From contig CM043944.1 in the NCBI GenBank assembly GCA_014529385.2, positions 71,641,384 through 71,705,383 of the forward strand: a stretch of 64,000 nucleotides of DNA. Direction: 5' to 3'. Source of the stretch: Adiantum capillus-veneris. Lineage: Eukaryota > Streptophyta > Polypodiopsida > Polypodiales > Pteridaceae. Below are positions 10,484-21,248 of the stretch, in pieces (position 1 is the first letter of the stretch; each line of letters begins with the position of its first letter). The position numbers were made by a program, and so were the translations under genes. Under the pieces are notes generated by a model. That model saw only the letters and a list, made by a program, of their open reading frames with translations, was not told where the DNA came from and searched no databases.

Positions 10484-11583
10484 CTCCCCCTCGAGCTCTG
10501 CATGTCGCAGAGTCCAAGCATAGTCAGGAAACGTCGAAGCTTCTCAGCTCCGAGGGCCTTGGTAAAGATATCCGCTATCTGCTCCTCTGTGCTGACGTAG
10601 ACCAAGTCGATGTCGCCCGCCAACACTCGCTCTCGAACGTAGTGGTAATGGACCTCTATGTGTTTGGTCCTGGCATGGAACACTGGGTTCCTAGCCAACT
10701 GCATGCTGCTGAGGTTGTCACAATGGATGAAAATCTGTTGGTCCACCTGCACTCCCAAGTCCTCAAGTAATGTGCGTAGCCAAGCTACCTCGCACGCCGC
10801 AACTGCTGCACCTCTGTACTTGGCCTCTGTGCTCGATAAAGCAACCGTAGGCTGCTTTTTGCTGCTCCAAGTAACAGCAACACTCCCAAAAGAGAACATG
10901 AAGCCACTCGTAAATCTCCTATCAACAATGCTACCTGCCCAATCTGCATCTGTATACCCATACAATGCTAATGGTGCATCTGTTGCATAGAACAATGCGT
11001 AGTCAAGAGTACCTTGCACATACCTAAGTGTGCGTCGTACTCCATCCAAATGTGGCTTCCTCGGAAGTTGCATGAACTGACTCTCCAAGCCTACTGTGTA
11101 GCTCAAGTCTGGCCTCGTGATAGTCAAGTAGATTAGACTACCCACAATCTTCCTGTACATGTTGACATCCTCAACAACATCACCCTTCTCTGCACTCAGC
11201 TTTGCATTCACATCCAAGGGAATAGAAATTGGCTTACAATCAGCCATACCATACTTTGACAACATGTCCAAAGCATACTGTCTCTGTGATAGCCATACAC
11301 CCTCTGGAGTCCTGATCACCTCAATGCCAAGAAAGTAGCGCAACTCGCCTAAATCTTTCATTTCAAACTCCTGTTTGAGAAGACCCTTCACATGGTCAAT
11401 CTCCATAGCATTGTCACCAACAATAATAAGGTCATCTACATATATGGTAATGACCACAATCCCCACATCACTCTCACGTACATAGAGTGAATGATCAGCA
11501 TGAGCTCTCCTAAAACCAATACTGACAAGATACTTGGCAATCCTGTCATACCATGCTCTAGAGCCCTGCTTCAAACCATACAA
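10456..11583 (-). CDS. Copia-3 reverse transcriptase (C-terminal half) and RNase H
   Basis: A 375-codon open segment starts at the copia RT motif [19 protein letters not shown], runs through the catalytic YVDDLIIVG and [16 protein letters not shown], then [16 protein letters not shown], into RNase H with [33 protein letters not shown] and [14 protein letters not shown]. It ends a few codons inside the LTR, as many copia polyproteins do. Catalytic residues of both domains look intact. The upstream RT half is in another frame because of a one-base shift near 11590. The true protein would be part of a single polyprotein, so the Met at 11583 is not a natural start. Confidence 0.93.
   Translation of the reverse strand: MYGLKQGSRAWYDRIAKYLVSIGFRRAHADHSLYVRESDVGIVVITIYVDDLIIVGDNAMEIDHVKGLLKQEFEMKDLGELRYFLGIEVIRTPEGVWLSQRQYALDMLSKYGMADCKPISIPLDVNAKLSAEKGDVVEDVNMYRKIVGSLIYLTITRPDLSYTVGLESQFMQLPRKPHLDGVRRTLRYVQGTLDYALFYATDAPLALYGYTDADWAGSIVDRRFTSGFMFSFGSVAVTWSSKKQPTVALSSTEAKYRGAAVAACEVAWLRTLLEDLGVQVDQQIFIHCDNLSSMQLARNPVFHARTKHIEVHYHYVRERVLAGDIDLVYVSTEEQIADIFTKALGAEKLRRFLTMLGLCDMQSSRGRVEMSSSTP
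10484..10500 (-). other. Copia-3 polypurine tract
   Basis: CTCCCCCTCGAGCTC on the plus strand gives GAGCTCGAGGGGGAG on the minus strand, adjoining the 3' LTR, as expected for the plus-strand primer. Confidence 0.75.
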
Positions 11584-12278
11584 AGCTTTGAGAAGTCTGC
11601 ATAATAATCTGGGTAACCTGGATCGACATAACCAGGTGGCTGATCCATATACACTTCCTCTTGCAACTCACCATTCAAGAAGGCATTCTTTACATCCATT
11701 TGATGCATAATCCATCCTCTAGATGCAGCCACTGCTATGACAGCTCTCACTGTCGTCATCTTTGCCACTGGAGCAAAGGTCTCCTCATAGTCTATGCCAT
11801 ACGTCTGTGCATAACCCTTTGCGACCAGCCTTGCCTTGTGACGCTCAATGTTACCATCAGCCTTATGCTTGGTTTTATACACCCATTTACAGCCAATAGC
11901 TTTCTTGCCACTTGGCAATGGCACCAAATCCCATGTGTCATTTGCTTCCAATGCAGCCAGCTCTTCATTCATTGCATCATCCCAATGCACATTTCCAACT
12001 GCATCCTCAAAACATGTGGGCTCCACATCCTGTATCACCTTAGCCATGTAGGCTCGGTGATGCGCTAGATACCCATCATAAGTCAATTTCTGAACTGGAT
12101 TTCTGACTCTATTAGATCTGCGCGGTCCTGGGTCACTCCTTTGCCCTCTAGCATCTTCTTGTACTTTCCTTACACCATGTGTCCTGACAGCCGGAATTCC
12201 AAATTCCTCATCAAGACTTTGTTCAGAACCATCTGAATCCATGTCTACATGTGAAAAACCTGATGATGCATCAACCAT
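11571..12278 (-). CDS. Copia-3 reverse transcriptase (N-terminal half)
   Basis: A 235-codon open segment contains a Ser/Asp-rich linker, [13 protein letters not shown], then the RT start with [46 protein letters not shown] and [18 protein letters not shown]. It terminates with SKLCMV where copia RT should read [10 protein letters not shown]; the correct reading is one base away, pointing to a single-base indel. A TGA near 12313 and a TAG near 12500 separate it from the gag-integrase segment. It forms the fingers and palm start of RT. Confidence 0.92.
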   Translation of the reverse strand: MVDASSGFSHVDMDSDGSEQSLDEEFGIPAVRTHGVRKVQEDARGQRSDPGPRRSNRVRNPVQKLTYDGYLAHHRAYMAKVIQDVEPTCFEDAVGNVHWDDAMNEELAALEANDTWDLVPLPSGKKAIGCKWVYKTKHKADGNIERHKARLVAKGYAQTYGIDYEETFAPVAKMTTVRAVIAVAASRGWIMHQMDVKNAFLNGELQEEVYMDQPPGYVDPGYPDYYADFSKLCMV

Positions 12279-12500
12279 AAAGGGAGGTTGATCAACCTTT
12301 TCCTTTTCTTTTCATGATACATTCCCTGTACCTGCTGGTGGAGTAACCTGCGTACGTAGTCTACCATTCCATGGTTTCTCAACAGAGCCACGAGAAGAGG
12401 ACTCTTGTGGTCCACTCAAAACCTGTGACTGTGGCCTCACATTTTGTACAACCACATCATCTTTTACATCAGCCCCAATAGTGCCATGTGCATTACTGTA

Positions 12501-14624
12501 CTAGCTGCTCATCTCATCAAAGACTACATCTCTGCTCACTCGTAATTCTCGTGTAGTAGGATTGTAGCACCTGTACCCCTTTTGTTCAAGGGAATATCCC
12601 ACAAGAATACATTTCTCTGCTTTAGGATCCAATTTCCTATGCAACTCATCTGGTACATGCATGTAAGCTATGCAGCCAAACACTTTCAAGTGTGCCAAAT
12701 CAGGCTTTGTACCTGTAAACTTTTCCTCAGGTGTTACATCATGCACCGCAGCTGTAGGTGTCCTGTTCATAATGTACACAGCTGTATTTACAGCTTCAGC
12801 CCAGAAATGATGAGGCATGTTCTTCTCATTCATCAATGCACGTGCAACCTCTGCAATGTGCCTGTTTTTCCTTTCTGCGACCCCATTCTGCTGTGGAGTA
12901 TATCTGCATGTAAACTGCCTGTGTATACCATGCATTCGCAGAAAATCTGAAAAATCATTGAAGAAGTACTCTCCCCCTCCATCTGACCTCAATGTCTTGA
13001 TTTGCATATCTGTCTCCTTCTCAATCATGACTTTGAAGTCTTGAAAGTGACCAAACACTTCACTTTTGTTACGCATGAAGTAGACCCATACTTTCCTTGT
13101 ATGGTCATCAATGAAAGAGACATAATACCTGCAACCATGTATACTTGCAGTATCGGTTGGACCCCAAACATCTGTGTGCACCATCTCAAGTGGCTTTTTA
13201 CATACATTGCGCTCATGTGGAAATGAGCCCTTTGACTGTTTTCCAAACTGGCATGCTGCACACACTTTATGCATACCATCCACCTTGAATTTGGGCAAAC
13301 CTTTTACAATCTGTTTTGATTGCATGCTGCGCAATCTCTGCTCATTGACATGGCCAATGCGTTTGTGCCAAATGTCAACATCAGCCACAACACCTGTGCC
13401 CTGTGCAAATAATGCAGCTTTTACCTCAGGCATGTCTACATTTAGCGTAAACATTCTGCCCACACATTTGCCCTCTGTGATCAGCTTACAGCCATTCTGG
13501 AAATCTTCTACATAACAGCCATTTGGATTGAAGCGAACCTGCAAACCCTGCTCAACCATTTGTCCAACAGAAACAAGATTCTTTGTAATGTTTGGGACAT
13601 GAAGTACATCTGCTAAGTACTTTGATTTCCCACTCTTCGTATTTAGAGGTATGTCCCCTACATGAGCAATGGGGTGAGCTGTGTCATCTCCTGTCTGCAC
13701 ATAGCCTGACACATCTGGTTTGCGCATATCTCTAAACCACTCTCCACGAGACGTCATGTGATTAGAGGCACCTGAATCCACATACCAAACATCATCTTGG
13801 GTGGAATTCTCTGCAGTCATTGTATTCATTACATGTTGCATAACAAACATGCGCTCGTTTTTGCTGTCATCTGCATCTCTGCTAGTAGATGCATAGTTGC
13901 CCTGTTCTCTCTTTCTACTTGCTTTTCCCTTTGGACAGTCACGTGACATGTGACCTCTTTCACCACAAGTCCAACATTCTCTACTATCTGGAGTATGTTG
14001 CTGCCTGCTTGATCCTCCACCACGACCTCTTTGACTCCCCCTGCCTTGAGACTGGTTTCCCCTGCCACCTGTATTGTTTTGATTTGATTGACCTTCCAGA
14101 AATTGGCCCCTGCAACCCCTTGGGCCTCGACCACGACCTCTACCTCTACCTCTGTTGGAGTTAGAATAGAAGGCCTGTTCAGAATTATTTCTGCCATGAG
14201 AAGAAGATGTGTCAAGGTTCTTCTCCTCAAGAATAAGCATAGAAATCAAATCTTGGAACACGGGGATGTCGTCTCTTGTATTCATGGAAGACCTAAAATG
14301 TACATACTCATCTCCTAGACCATCCAAGCATGCACGGACAATGTCATCGTCTTCCACTGAGACTTTAATAGATCCAAGAGCCTCAATGATGCTCTTGATC
14401 TTCAAAGCATAATCATTGATGGAGAGGTTGTTCCTCTTAACCTGATTTAGCTCCGACTTTAGTTGAAGCTTCCTGGCCTTGGTGTTCACCTCGAACACTC
14501 TGCCTAAGTTTTTCCATGCAATGGCGGGGGTTTCAACATCCTGTAGATAGCCCATCATGCCATCTGTGATGCTCATAGAAAGCCAATACATCACTTTGCT
14601 CTGGCCTTGTTGCCAGTCCCTCAA
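12501..14624 (-). CDS. Copia-3 gag, protease and integrase polyprotein segment
   Basis: A 707-codon open segment. In order: copia gag capsid (LQDVETPAIAWKNLGRVFEV, YALKIKSIIEALG; residues 1-130); a Gly/Arg-rich stretch (about 160-205, GRGRGRGRG); CCHC knuckle CWTCGERGHMSRDC (about 217-230); protease WYVDSGASNHMTSR (about 282-295); GAG-pre-integrase WHKRIGHVNEQRL with CAACQFGKQ; integrase core with VHTDVWGPT, LRSDGGGEYFF and PQQNGVAERKNR, so D, D and E are all present; then LKVFGCIAYMHVP. It ends SRDVVFDEMSS at a TAG where Trp is likely ancestral. The natural start is about 180 bases upstream (near 14802), beyond a TAG in gag. Confidence 0.95.
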   Translation of the reverse strand: MRDWQQGQSKVMYWLSMSITDGMMGYLQDVETPAIAWKNLGRVFEVNTKARKLQLKSELNQVKRNNLSINDYALKIKSIIEALGSIKVSVEDDDIVRACLDGLGDEYVHFRSSMNTRDDIPVFQDLISMLILEEKNLDTSSSHGRNNSEQAFYSNSNRGRGRGRGRGPRGCRGQFLEGQSNQNNTGGRGNQSQGRGSQRGRGGGSSRQQHTPDSRECWTCGERGHMSRDCPKGKASRKREQGNYASTSRDADDSKNERMFVMQHVMNTMTAENSTQDDVWYVDSGASNHMTSRGEWFRDMRKPDVSGYVQTGDDTAHPIAHVGDIPLNTKSGKSKYLADVLHVPNITKNLVSVGQMVEQGLQVRFNPNGCYVEDFQNGCKLITEGKCVGRMFTLNVDMPEVKAALFAQGTGVVADVDIWHKRIGHVNEQRLRSMQSKQIVKGLPKFKVDGMHKVCAACQFGKQSKGSFPHERNVCKKPLEMVHTDVWGPTDTASIHGCRYYVSFIDDHTRKVWVYFMRNKSEVFGHFQDFKVMIEKETDMQIKTLRSDGGGEYFFNDFSDFLRMHGIHRQFTCRYTPQQNGVAERKNRHIAEVARALMNEKNMPHHFWAEAVNTAVYIMNRTPTAAVHDVTPEEKFTGTKPDLAHLKVFGCIAYMHVPDELHRKLDPKAEKCILVGYSLEQKGYRCYNPTTRELRVSRDVVFDEMSS

Positions 14625-14802
14625 AGCTTTCTTTTGTTCTGCTGTAGCATTTGCCTCGGGAATCTCTGGTTCCTTTTCATTGTCTCCTTCTACATAGTCC
14701 CAATAACCTTTTCCTTTTAGGAAATTTGTTATTCTGAACTTCTATGCAGGGTAGTTATTTTTCTCAAGCTTCTCAGTAACAATTTGACTGAAACCGTCAG
14801 AC
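14625..14802 (-). pseudogene. Copia-3 gag N-terminus with amber stop
   Basis: A Met near 14802 opens MSDGFSQIVTEKLEKNNYPA, then TAG, then KFRITNFLKGKGYWDYVEG, joining in frame with the long gag-integrase segment. Copia gags read NYPAWKF at this point, so the stop most simply arose from TGG to TAG. This is the true polyprotein N-terminus. Confidence 0.85.
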
Positions 14803-15105
14803 ATCTTGAAGCACTAAGATAAAATAGCTGCAATCTGCAAAAACCTGCAAATCTGCTGAACCTGCTATCGTGGTTCCTGTAACGCTTTCTACACTCAACG
14901 AGTGTCCACAATCAAGCGTACATACAACCACTGTACTTGTACAGTAAATCTCTGTATACTGCACTTTGGAGACCTGTTCAGAAACTTGTGCGAAAAACCC
15001 CTAAAAAAAATTTCACTGCGCACGGCGCCTTCGGCATCTGGTCGTGGATTGCGAACGAAGGGATTATGATGCTCTTGCTCTCTTAGCCTCTCTTGCCTGC
15101 ACCAG

Positions 15106-15117
15106 GCTCTGATACCA
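15106..15117 (-). other. Copia-3 primer-binding site (tRNA-Met initiator)
   Basis: The minus strand reads TGGTATCAGAGC starting at the LTR edge, the complement of the 3' end of plant initiator tRNA-Met and the usual copia primer site; similarity runs on through CTGGTGC. Confidence 0.95.
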
Positions 15118-15439
15118 TGTAAAGAATGAGGATGCAAGAGAGCTACACAAAACAAGCACAAAGCACACAGAGATGGAAAGCTTCTTCTTCTTCTTCACAG
15201 AAAAGAGAGTACAAAATGACTAAGTGCTAAAGCTGAAAAGTAGCACATATGTACATGCAGTCACTAAGTGTGAACTCGCTAGAAGCGTACTAAGCTGGCA
15301 CTATAAGTGTAGTCCAGCTGTAGAATCACTGGCAGAGATCCTCCGTGTCGGTCACCTAACGCGCCAGTGAGTAAATGCCGTAAGCGGCCAAGACCCGTAG
15401 TGGATGCCAGCTCAAGGTGTAGAGCTCGACATCTCAACA
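15118..15439 (-). repeat. Copia-3 5' LTR
   Basis: 322 bp; on the minus strand TGTTGAGATG...CTTTACA. The CCAAA duplication follows at 15440-15444. Confidence 0.95.
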
Positions 15440-15444
15440 CCAAA

Positions 15445-16060
15445 GAGGGTCGCCACCCCGCCAAGACTGTCCGTCTGACGGCCCGAGAGAGAGAACATAG
15501 AGACAAAATACTACCAAAAGGGTGGGGCCCAAAGTCTCCATCATTGGAGGGTCACTCGGGGAGCCACCGCCTAGATGCCTCTGCCATCGACACACACGTG
15601 CCCCAAGAAAACCGACCAAGGATGCCAAGATTCAGTCCAACGGGCACAAACAACATCGAATCACCACCATAGTGAGGCCTCACACTCAAGCAGGCTATTT
15701 AAGGGAGTCAAGCCATTGCACAAGTTGTCATCTGCTACCACAAAGAGCTCCCCCGGTTGTCACTCAAACAAGCCCTTGTAGACGACACACAACCAGACTT
15801 GGCCACCCTATTTTCTCCTCAAGAGGAGGCAGGAGGGCGACATCCCTTGACTATACAAAAATACTAGTGGCCACCAAAGGAGGAGCGATGGCAAGAAGGA
15901 GAACCCCGTCTGCCATCTCACCCCATAGTTGCCTCTGTCTGCCGCCCCACACAACACTCCCTAGTCAAGCCCGCCCCCCTATCTCGCCCTATCGCAATAC
16001 ACCCTTCGAGCATCTTGCTCCTGGACGTTGCAGGTAGCAAGAAGGCGGCGAGGTTTCTCT
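15445..16060. other. Unassigned DNA right of Copia-3
   Basis: About 600 bp, moderately GC-rich. The longest open frame (15522-16037 plus, 171 codons) is Pro/Arg/His-rich with no recognisable motif and is probably chance. Short GGAGCCACC-like words recur here and on the left flank of Copia-3. Confidence 0.4.
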
Positions 16061-17560
16061 AGTCGAAACCCTACGTGCAACCTTAACTACAAGTACAAAC
16101 CCAAACTTAAACTTAAAGCACAAAACTTAATCGACGCAAGCACAAACATAGAACCTGAATCATAAATGCAAGCGTAAACCAACCCAAAACTTAAAATGCA
16201 AACTTAAACTTCAAAATGCAAATGTAATATCCAAATTGCAACCTTAACTTCTAACACAAAACTAAAACTTAAACCACAAACCCAAACCCAAACCTAAACT
16301 TGAAACACTTAACTAAACCACAACTACATCCCTTAACCGGTCAAGTGCAAATCGCAAACTTAATCCACATATGCACTCGCAAACATAATACCCAAACTGT
16401 AGCCTTAAATGCAAACACAAAATAAAAAATTAAACTAGAAATACAAGTGTAAGTTTAAAAGCTAAACACAAACCCAAACCTAAACTTCGAACGCAAATCT
16501 AATTCGTAATAGTAAACCTATAACTTATATTGTAAATGTTAAGCGTAAGCGCAAATTTCAACCACACTCTTGAAGTTCAAACCTGAATTGAAAACCCACA
16601 CCTAAACCATAAATGAAAATTCAAAGCATAAACCTAAACTTTAAACACAGTTTGAATTGAAAACCCACACCTAAACCATAAATGCAAATTCAAAGCATAA
16701 ACCTAAACTTTATACACAATTTAAATTAGATTTGCAAACCAAAACTTTAAGCACAAAGCTTCAATCAAAAATTAGAAACCTAAATTTAAAGGGCAAACAT
16801 AAAGCCCAAACTTAAAATGCAAGTGCAAACCTAAAACTTAAATTGCAATTGTGAATCTAAAATCTTAATGGCAAACACAAATCATAGAGGTAAACCTAAA
16901 GCTGAAAGCTAAACATAATTTGTAAGCCCTAAAGCTACAATGCAAAACCGAAAACTAAAATGCAATTTAGTTTGTTTGAAAAATAAATAAACATAAATAC
17001 CAAGGTCTAAACTTAAACTACAACACTTAAACTTAAATTACAAGTAGGTGAAACAACCTAAACCTAAATCACAATTAAGTTTGTTTCAAAAAAACCTAAA
17101 CCTAAAATTGCAATTAAGTTTCTTACAATGTAAAACGTAAACCACAATTAAATTTGGTTGACAAAAAATTAAACATAAACTACAAGGCCAAAACATAAAC
17201 TAAGGTTAGGTTTGTTTGGCAAGAATTTACACCTAAACCACAAATAGGTTTGTTTGGGAACTTGAACTTAAACTGCAAAATCTAAACCTAAATATATTTA
17301 AAAATCCTAAATATACAATACAAAACCCAAATAGCAAGCGCAAACTTACCATAAACTATCATAGATTTATCAAAATTCATAAACTAAAACTATCATAAAC
17401 TATCTAAAATTAGATTCCTAACAACTACCATCATAAATTTTGTAAAAATTGAGGATAACATTAAAATTTACTTCTAATTCATAAAACCATAAATCTAAAC
17501 AATAAGAATTTTCAAAAGTGTAACTTAATTATTTGTCAAAAATTTAACTTAAACAATTAG
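16060..17560. repeat. Strand-skewed degenerate CTAAAC/CTTAAAC tract
   Basis: About 1.5 kb in which the plus strand is rich in A and C and poor in G, with words such as CCTAAAC, CTTAAAC, CATAAACCTAAAC and GCAAAC recurring every 6-12 bases. No frame is open for long. The motif resembles decayed plant telomere repeat (CCCTAAA), but exact CCCTAAA units in tandem are not present. Confidence 0.6.
16585..16722. repeat. 69-bp tandem duplication
   Basis: GAATTGAAAACCCACACC at 16585 recurs at 16654; the two 69-bp units differ at only a few positions. It lies inside the CTAAAC-type tract. Confidence 0.9.
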
Positions 17561-17743
17561 ATACATATATAAAACACCTAAATCTATTATTAATTTTGTG
17601 AAACAAACTCAAAATTAAGAAAAAAATATTTTCTAAAAACTTTTTTTTTGGTTCATCTATGTGTGTACATACATATTTATGTGTGTGCAGATCTCCACAA
17701 TGTACGTGTTTTTTTTTTGTAACAATAGAGAGTGAAGAGCGAA

Positions 17744-17760
17744 GGGGGGGGGGGGGGGGG
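17744..17760. repeat. Poly-G run (17)
   Basis: Seventeen consecutive G on the plus strand in the AT-rich DNA following the CTAAAC tract. Confidence 0.95.
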
Positions 17761-17981
17761 AGAGGTAAGTTTACTTGCAATAGATTTGGACATATAGGAG
17801 AGACTTTCTTTCCACAAAGAGATCAAAATGAGCTCACGGTAGCTTTTGATTTGTTTTTGCCCTAGTAAAACATCACTATCACAGTCGCTGTTCGTGATGC
17901 ACATACTGTTGCTAAGAGCGATGTTGTTCAAAGAGACAAAAAGCGTCGCGTGTCGAGCATCAAAAAGCTTAAGAAGACCTC

Positions 17982-18016
<35 letters not shown>

Positions 18017-18459
18017 AAAAGAGGAGAACATAAGCACAACATAGGGGAAAAGGCTACTCCCTCCCACATGGGTCCCTCAATGACCCCAATGAGCCTATTT
18101 ATAAATTTTTTGAAGAGTTACAACAATAAAGAGAGAGCTTATACATGAGCATTACATATCCCATGTTGGATTCGAGAGATAACCCCAATGGTCTACGTTG
18201 CGTTCCACTGTCAACCACACAATAGATATATATTAATGCACAATAAATAAATACCATTATAAGAACGTAAAATCGACCTTTGGAAGGGAGTTCAACCATG
18301 TGCATAGAAACTTCGAAGGTTGAGAGTTATCAAGAAAAGGCTCTCTATAAGGAGGTAACTAATTTCTTGAGACTAACTTTATTTTCCTCATCATGGTGAG
18401 TGGGTCTCCATAAAGGTTGTTGAGCTCAACCTGCAAATTGTCCACCTACTTTGGTTCTT

Positions 18460-18462
<3 letters not shown>

Positions 18463-18538
<76 letters not shown>
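18463..18538. repeat. (CT)n microsatellite
   Basis: About 38 CT units immediately left of element F. Confidence 0.95.
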
Positions 18539-18541
<3 letters not shown>

Positions 18542-18567
18542 GTTTTCACATTTGCATTTGAATTAAC

Positions 18568-18749
18568 TAAGAGTATGTGTGCGTCGTGTGGTGCAAGAGA
18601 GGGAAGAGGAGAAGCGTGTTGTCTGGGTGGAGTAGACCTCCTAGAAGTGGGAGGAGATCCTCATTCTTTTGGTACATGAAGGAGACTGAAAGGATGTAAA
18701 ATATGCGGTCGAGCAACCGGGGGTACTGTCGTATGCCTTTATCCCAACA
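18568..18749 (-). repeat. Element F 3' LTR
   Basis: Ends CCCAACA (TGTTGGG on the minus strand) and shares AGAGAGGGAAGAGGAGAAG and the following ~100 bases with the right LTR. Confidence 0.75.
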
Positions 18750-19984
18750 AACTTGCCATGCATCGAAGAATGGGTCCTACTAGCTAACGACTAGTATGTA
18801 CAAGAAAACAAGTGAGAGACTCTCTCAACCTACATCCAGTGGCTCACTTGGTCGATCTACATACAACCGTATTGGCTCTAGTGATAGGCGATCGTGCGTA
18901 TCCACGCTAGAGTCTGTATGAAATCCCGTTGACAACTTTGTATGGTTAGCAAAGCTCCACAATGCATCATGCTAGTGTTAATCACCGTACGACTGACAAT
19001 CCCTGCTACAAATGATCCCATTGTAGTTGTTAGGTTGGGTCTCGATACTAGTAGTTCGTACATGATACGCCTGAACACTAACAAAATCTACGCAAATCAG
19101 GCTGCATTAGCCTCCACTTCCATCTGTATGCACTACATCATTAGGACTACTCAACACGTATGGATGTGTCATCACCAACACTGGGATGGCTATGTCCCTC
19201 TCACCCATAGGTGGAACCATGCATCTAGCCTCTAGCATGATCATATCAAAGAACTCCATGTCCATCATCTTTGCATGTGTCTCTAGGGACCAGAACTGCT
19301 CTACCTCTTTCTGTGCACTAGAGCATTGCCGCTCTACCTGTGTCTCTACATTGTCTAGTGGCATGTCCCACAAAACTAAATGCTCTGTCACGTAAGCATC
19401 GTGGAGCTCACCTGCAAAAGAGACATGTCTCGTCTCTTTCTCAACGCATGCCAATAACAAAATTGAGACCATGCCTCTCGTACCTAAGATACATGCATAG
19501 GATATACCAAGCCACCACCGCCGCAGGTTCCCCTTTCAATCACTAATGATCTGCAATTCATTCGAAAAGATTGCAATATCTAACACCCACAATTTGCTAA
19601 CTATCTCATTGAGATCAAGCTCTGTCTCAACCAAGGAACACAGCGCACATGTTGTAGCGTATAGGATGCACCACTGGGCAATGATAAGCAAACATCTACT
19701 GCACCTGCAATATCAAACGCCAAACCATCAACCAAGTGTACACAAGCAAAGCTCCCCTAAAGAAAGTGTTGAACCATTCACGATGTGGTGTGACGTGGAA
19801 GATTGTATCCTAATCTAGAAACCAATGAGGAGAAGTGTCACCTCTAGAAGACATGTAAGGGGGAGGCACACTAAAGGAAACGTTACATCATCATCACTGG
19901 CATATGAAGCCATCGCTCTAGCATGTGTCAAAAAATCTCATCTGCATCACACATAGATCTCTCTTGCTGCCTCATACATCTGAA

Positions 19985-20026
19985 GCAATGGTGCCTAATG
20001 TGCTCTATGTGACCACAATGCCAACA
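19985..20026 (-). pseudogene. Element F gag-like CCHC zinc knuckle
   Basis: The minus-strand codons read CWHCGHIEHIRHHC, an exact C-x2-C-x4-H-x4-C knuckle, preceded by the basic stretch TRERRRSRSCRYIR. This arrangement, a basic linker followed by one knuckle, is that of retrotransposon nucleocapsids, which bind element RNA. The frame closes about 15 codons downstream and upstream near 20115, so only a fragment is open. No protease motif follows. It supports a gag origin for the interior of element F. Confidence 0.7.
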
Positions 20027-20384
20027 ACGTATATATCGGCAACTACGAGACCGTCGTCTCTCACGAGTCATCACTGTCGATTCTGAACGGTCATACATGT
20101 CTACTGCTATAAGTGAATTTTAAAGTGGGAGATCAATTCAACCATTACACAGCCATGAAAAACATGGTCAACCACATCAAAATCAATGCTTGCAATCTAT
20201 AAGCATAAGCAACGTCACTAAATCAAGTGAGTCAATTTGGGACAAACAGGTCAACTGAGCGTAAAGCGCATAACCATATATGCAAGTAATGAGCAAACAT
20301 GCTCAAAATGCATCCCACAAGAAGACTATCTGCAAAGGTTGTAAAACTTGTGATTATAGGGACGTTGTATCCGCATATGCATAC

Positions 20385-20911
20385 TTAGTATAAATCTCTA
20401 GAATGACCCACACAGTCATACATGAGCACTATCTGTGGCACATAGTCTGCACTGCAAGAACGTGCCACATGTGAGAAAAACGCCTGAAATTTGGTACACA
20501 CTACCTCATCGATCGGAAAGCACATCGATAAAAAACCAGACACATAACACAACCAATCGCTTGTGGTCGTAAACATCGTCCAAGAGCCGTGCTTGCTCGT
20601 GGGAAAATCGCTCCAAAATGGTCCATCGGAGCCGTATGTCATATGTGTGTCGTCAAAGCAAAAAATGGGGAATCGTCGAAGTTGAAACCTTGAGAAGATA
20701 CGTTAGTCAAGACACTCCCGATGCAAGCTAGAGGAGAGTCAATGCCTCTCTTGCTTGATCTGTCTCTTGATAAGTTAAAATAGGGATGTCGGGATACCAA
20801 GGTGAAACTATTGGGCATGGCAGGGTAATCAATGGTGAGGCTATGCTGGAGGAGATCCAAGCTACTCTCTCTCGCTCTTGCTTGAGGCCAGGAAGTAGAT
20901 GCCTCTATCAC
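20385..20911 (-). other. Unrecognised open frames upstream of element F knuckle
   Basis: Two adjacent minus-strand frames (20911-20639 and 20642-20385) lie where the capsid part of gag would be expected. They include WSDFPTSKHGSWTMFTTT and HVARSCSADYVPQIVLM. I do not recognise either as a known capsid. They may be decayed gag or chance. Confidence 0.3.
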
Positions 20912-21186
20912 CTTCTGCCATTGGACGAAAGTTGCTAGTCAAATTACCAAATCGGTGTTGAAATTGATGCTGAGCCAAAATTTGAGAGCCGATGTCAAGA
21001 AGAAATTGCCATCGAAGAATGTCTTGTCAATGCCGGGGGAAACTTGGGGTTACTCGCCAATGCCTACACACACGTGTGTGTGCGCGCGCGTGCATGTCGA
21101 GTGCGTGCGCTCTCTCCCTTCTCTTTGCGACCAAGAGAGTTTCAAATCTCTCTCTCTTTCTCTTTCATTCCAACCAAGAAGAGGAA

Positions 21187-21189
<3 letters not shown>

Positions 21190-21244
<55 letters not shown>
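21190..21244. repeat. (CT)n microsatellite
   Basis: About 27 CT units inside element F; (GT)n runs follow at about 21300-21318, 21367-21400 (GT running into GCGC and CA) and 21853-21920 (GT then CA, partly palindromic). Confidence 0.95.

Positions 21245-21248
<4 letters not shown>

Larger units (their letters stand above)
10162..15439 (-). mobile_element. Copia-3: full-length young Ty1/copia element
   Basis: The minus-strand element has two 322-bp LTRs (10162-10483 and 15118-15439) and a perfect 5-bp target duplication CCAAA (10157-10161 and 15440-15444). The initiator tRNA-Met primer site abuts the right LTR, and a polypurine tract abuts the left LTR. I count three differences between the LTRs (positions 34 and 176 of the LTR and its last base), so insertion was recent. 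Internally it encodes gag, protease, integrase, RT and RNase H in copia order. Coding is broken by a TAG in gag (about 14752), a TAG after integrase (about 12500), a TGA near 12313 and a one-base frameshift near 11590, so it needs proteins from other copies. Confidence 0.97.
17561..18567. other. Unassigned AT-rich DNA with simple repeats
   Basis: Holds a poly-T stretch (about 17640), the G run, a (GA)n run at 17985-18013 and a (CT)n run at 18463-18538. No coding motif is seen. Confidence 0.5.

Noticed and set aside
12501-14802. TAG stops in Copia-3 as readthrough or RNA-edited codons
   Set aside because: Stop-removing U-to-C editing is known from organelles of some ferns and hornworts, not from nuclear retrotransposons; other inactivating changes are also present.
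15522-16037. 171-codon plus frame as a host gene
   Set aside because: Pro/Arg/His-rich without motifs, on an unassigned repeat flank; no splice or promoter context supports it.
19107-19472. 121-codon minus frame as a gene
   Set aside because: Inside element F, with no recognisable domain and no counterpart elsewhere in the window.
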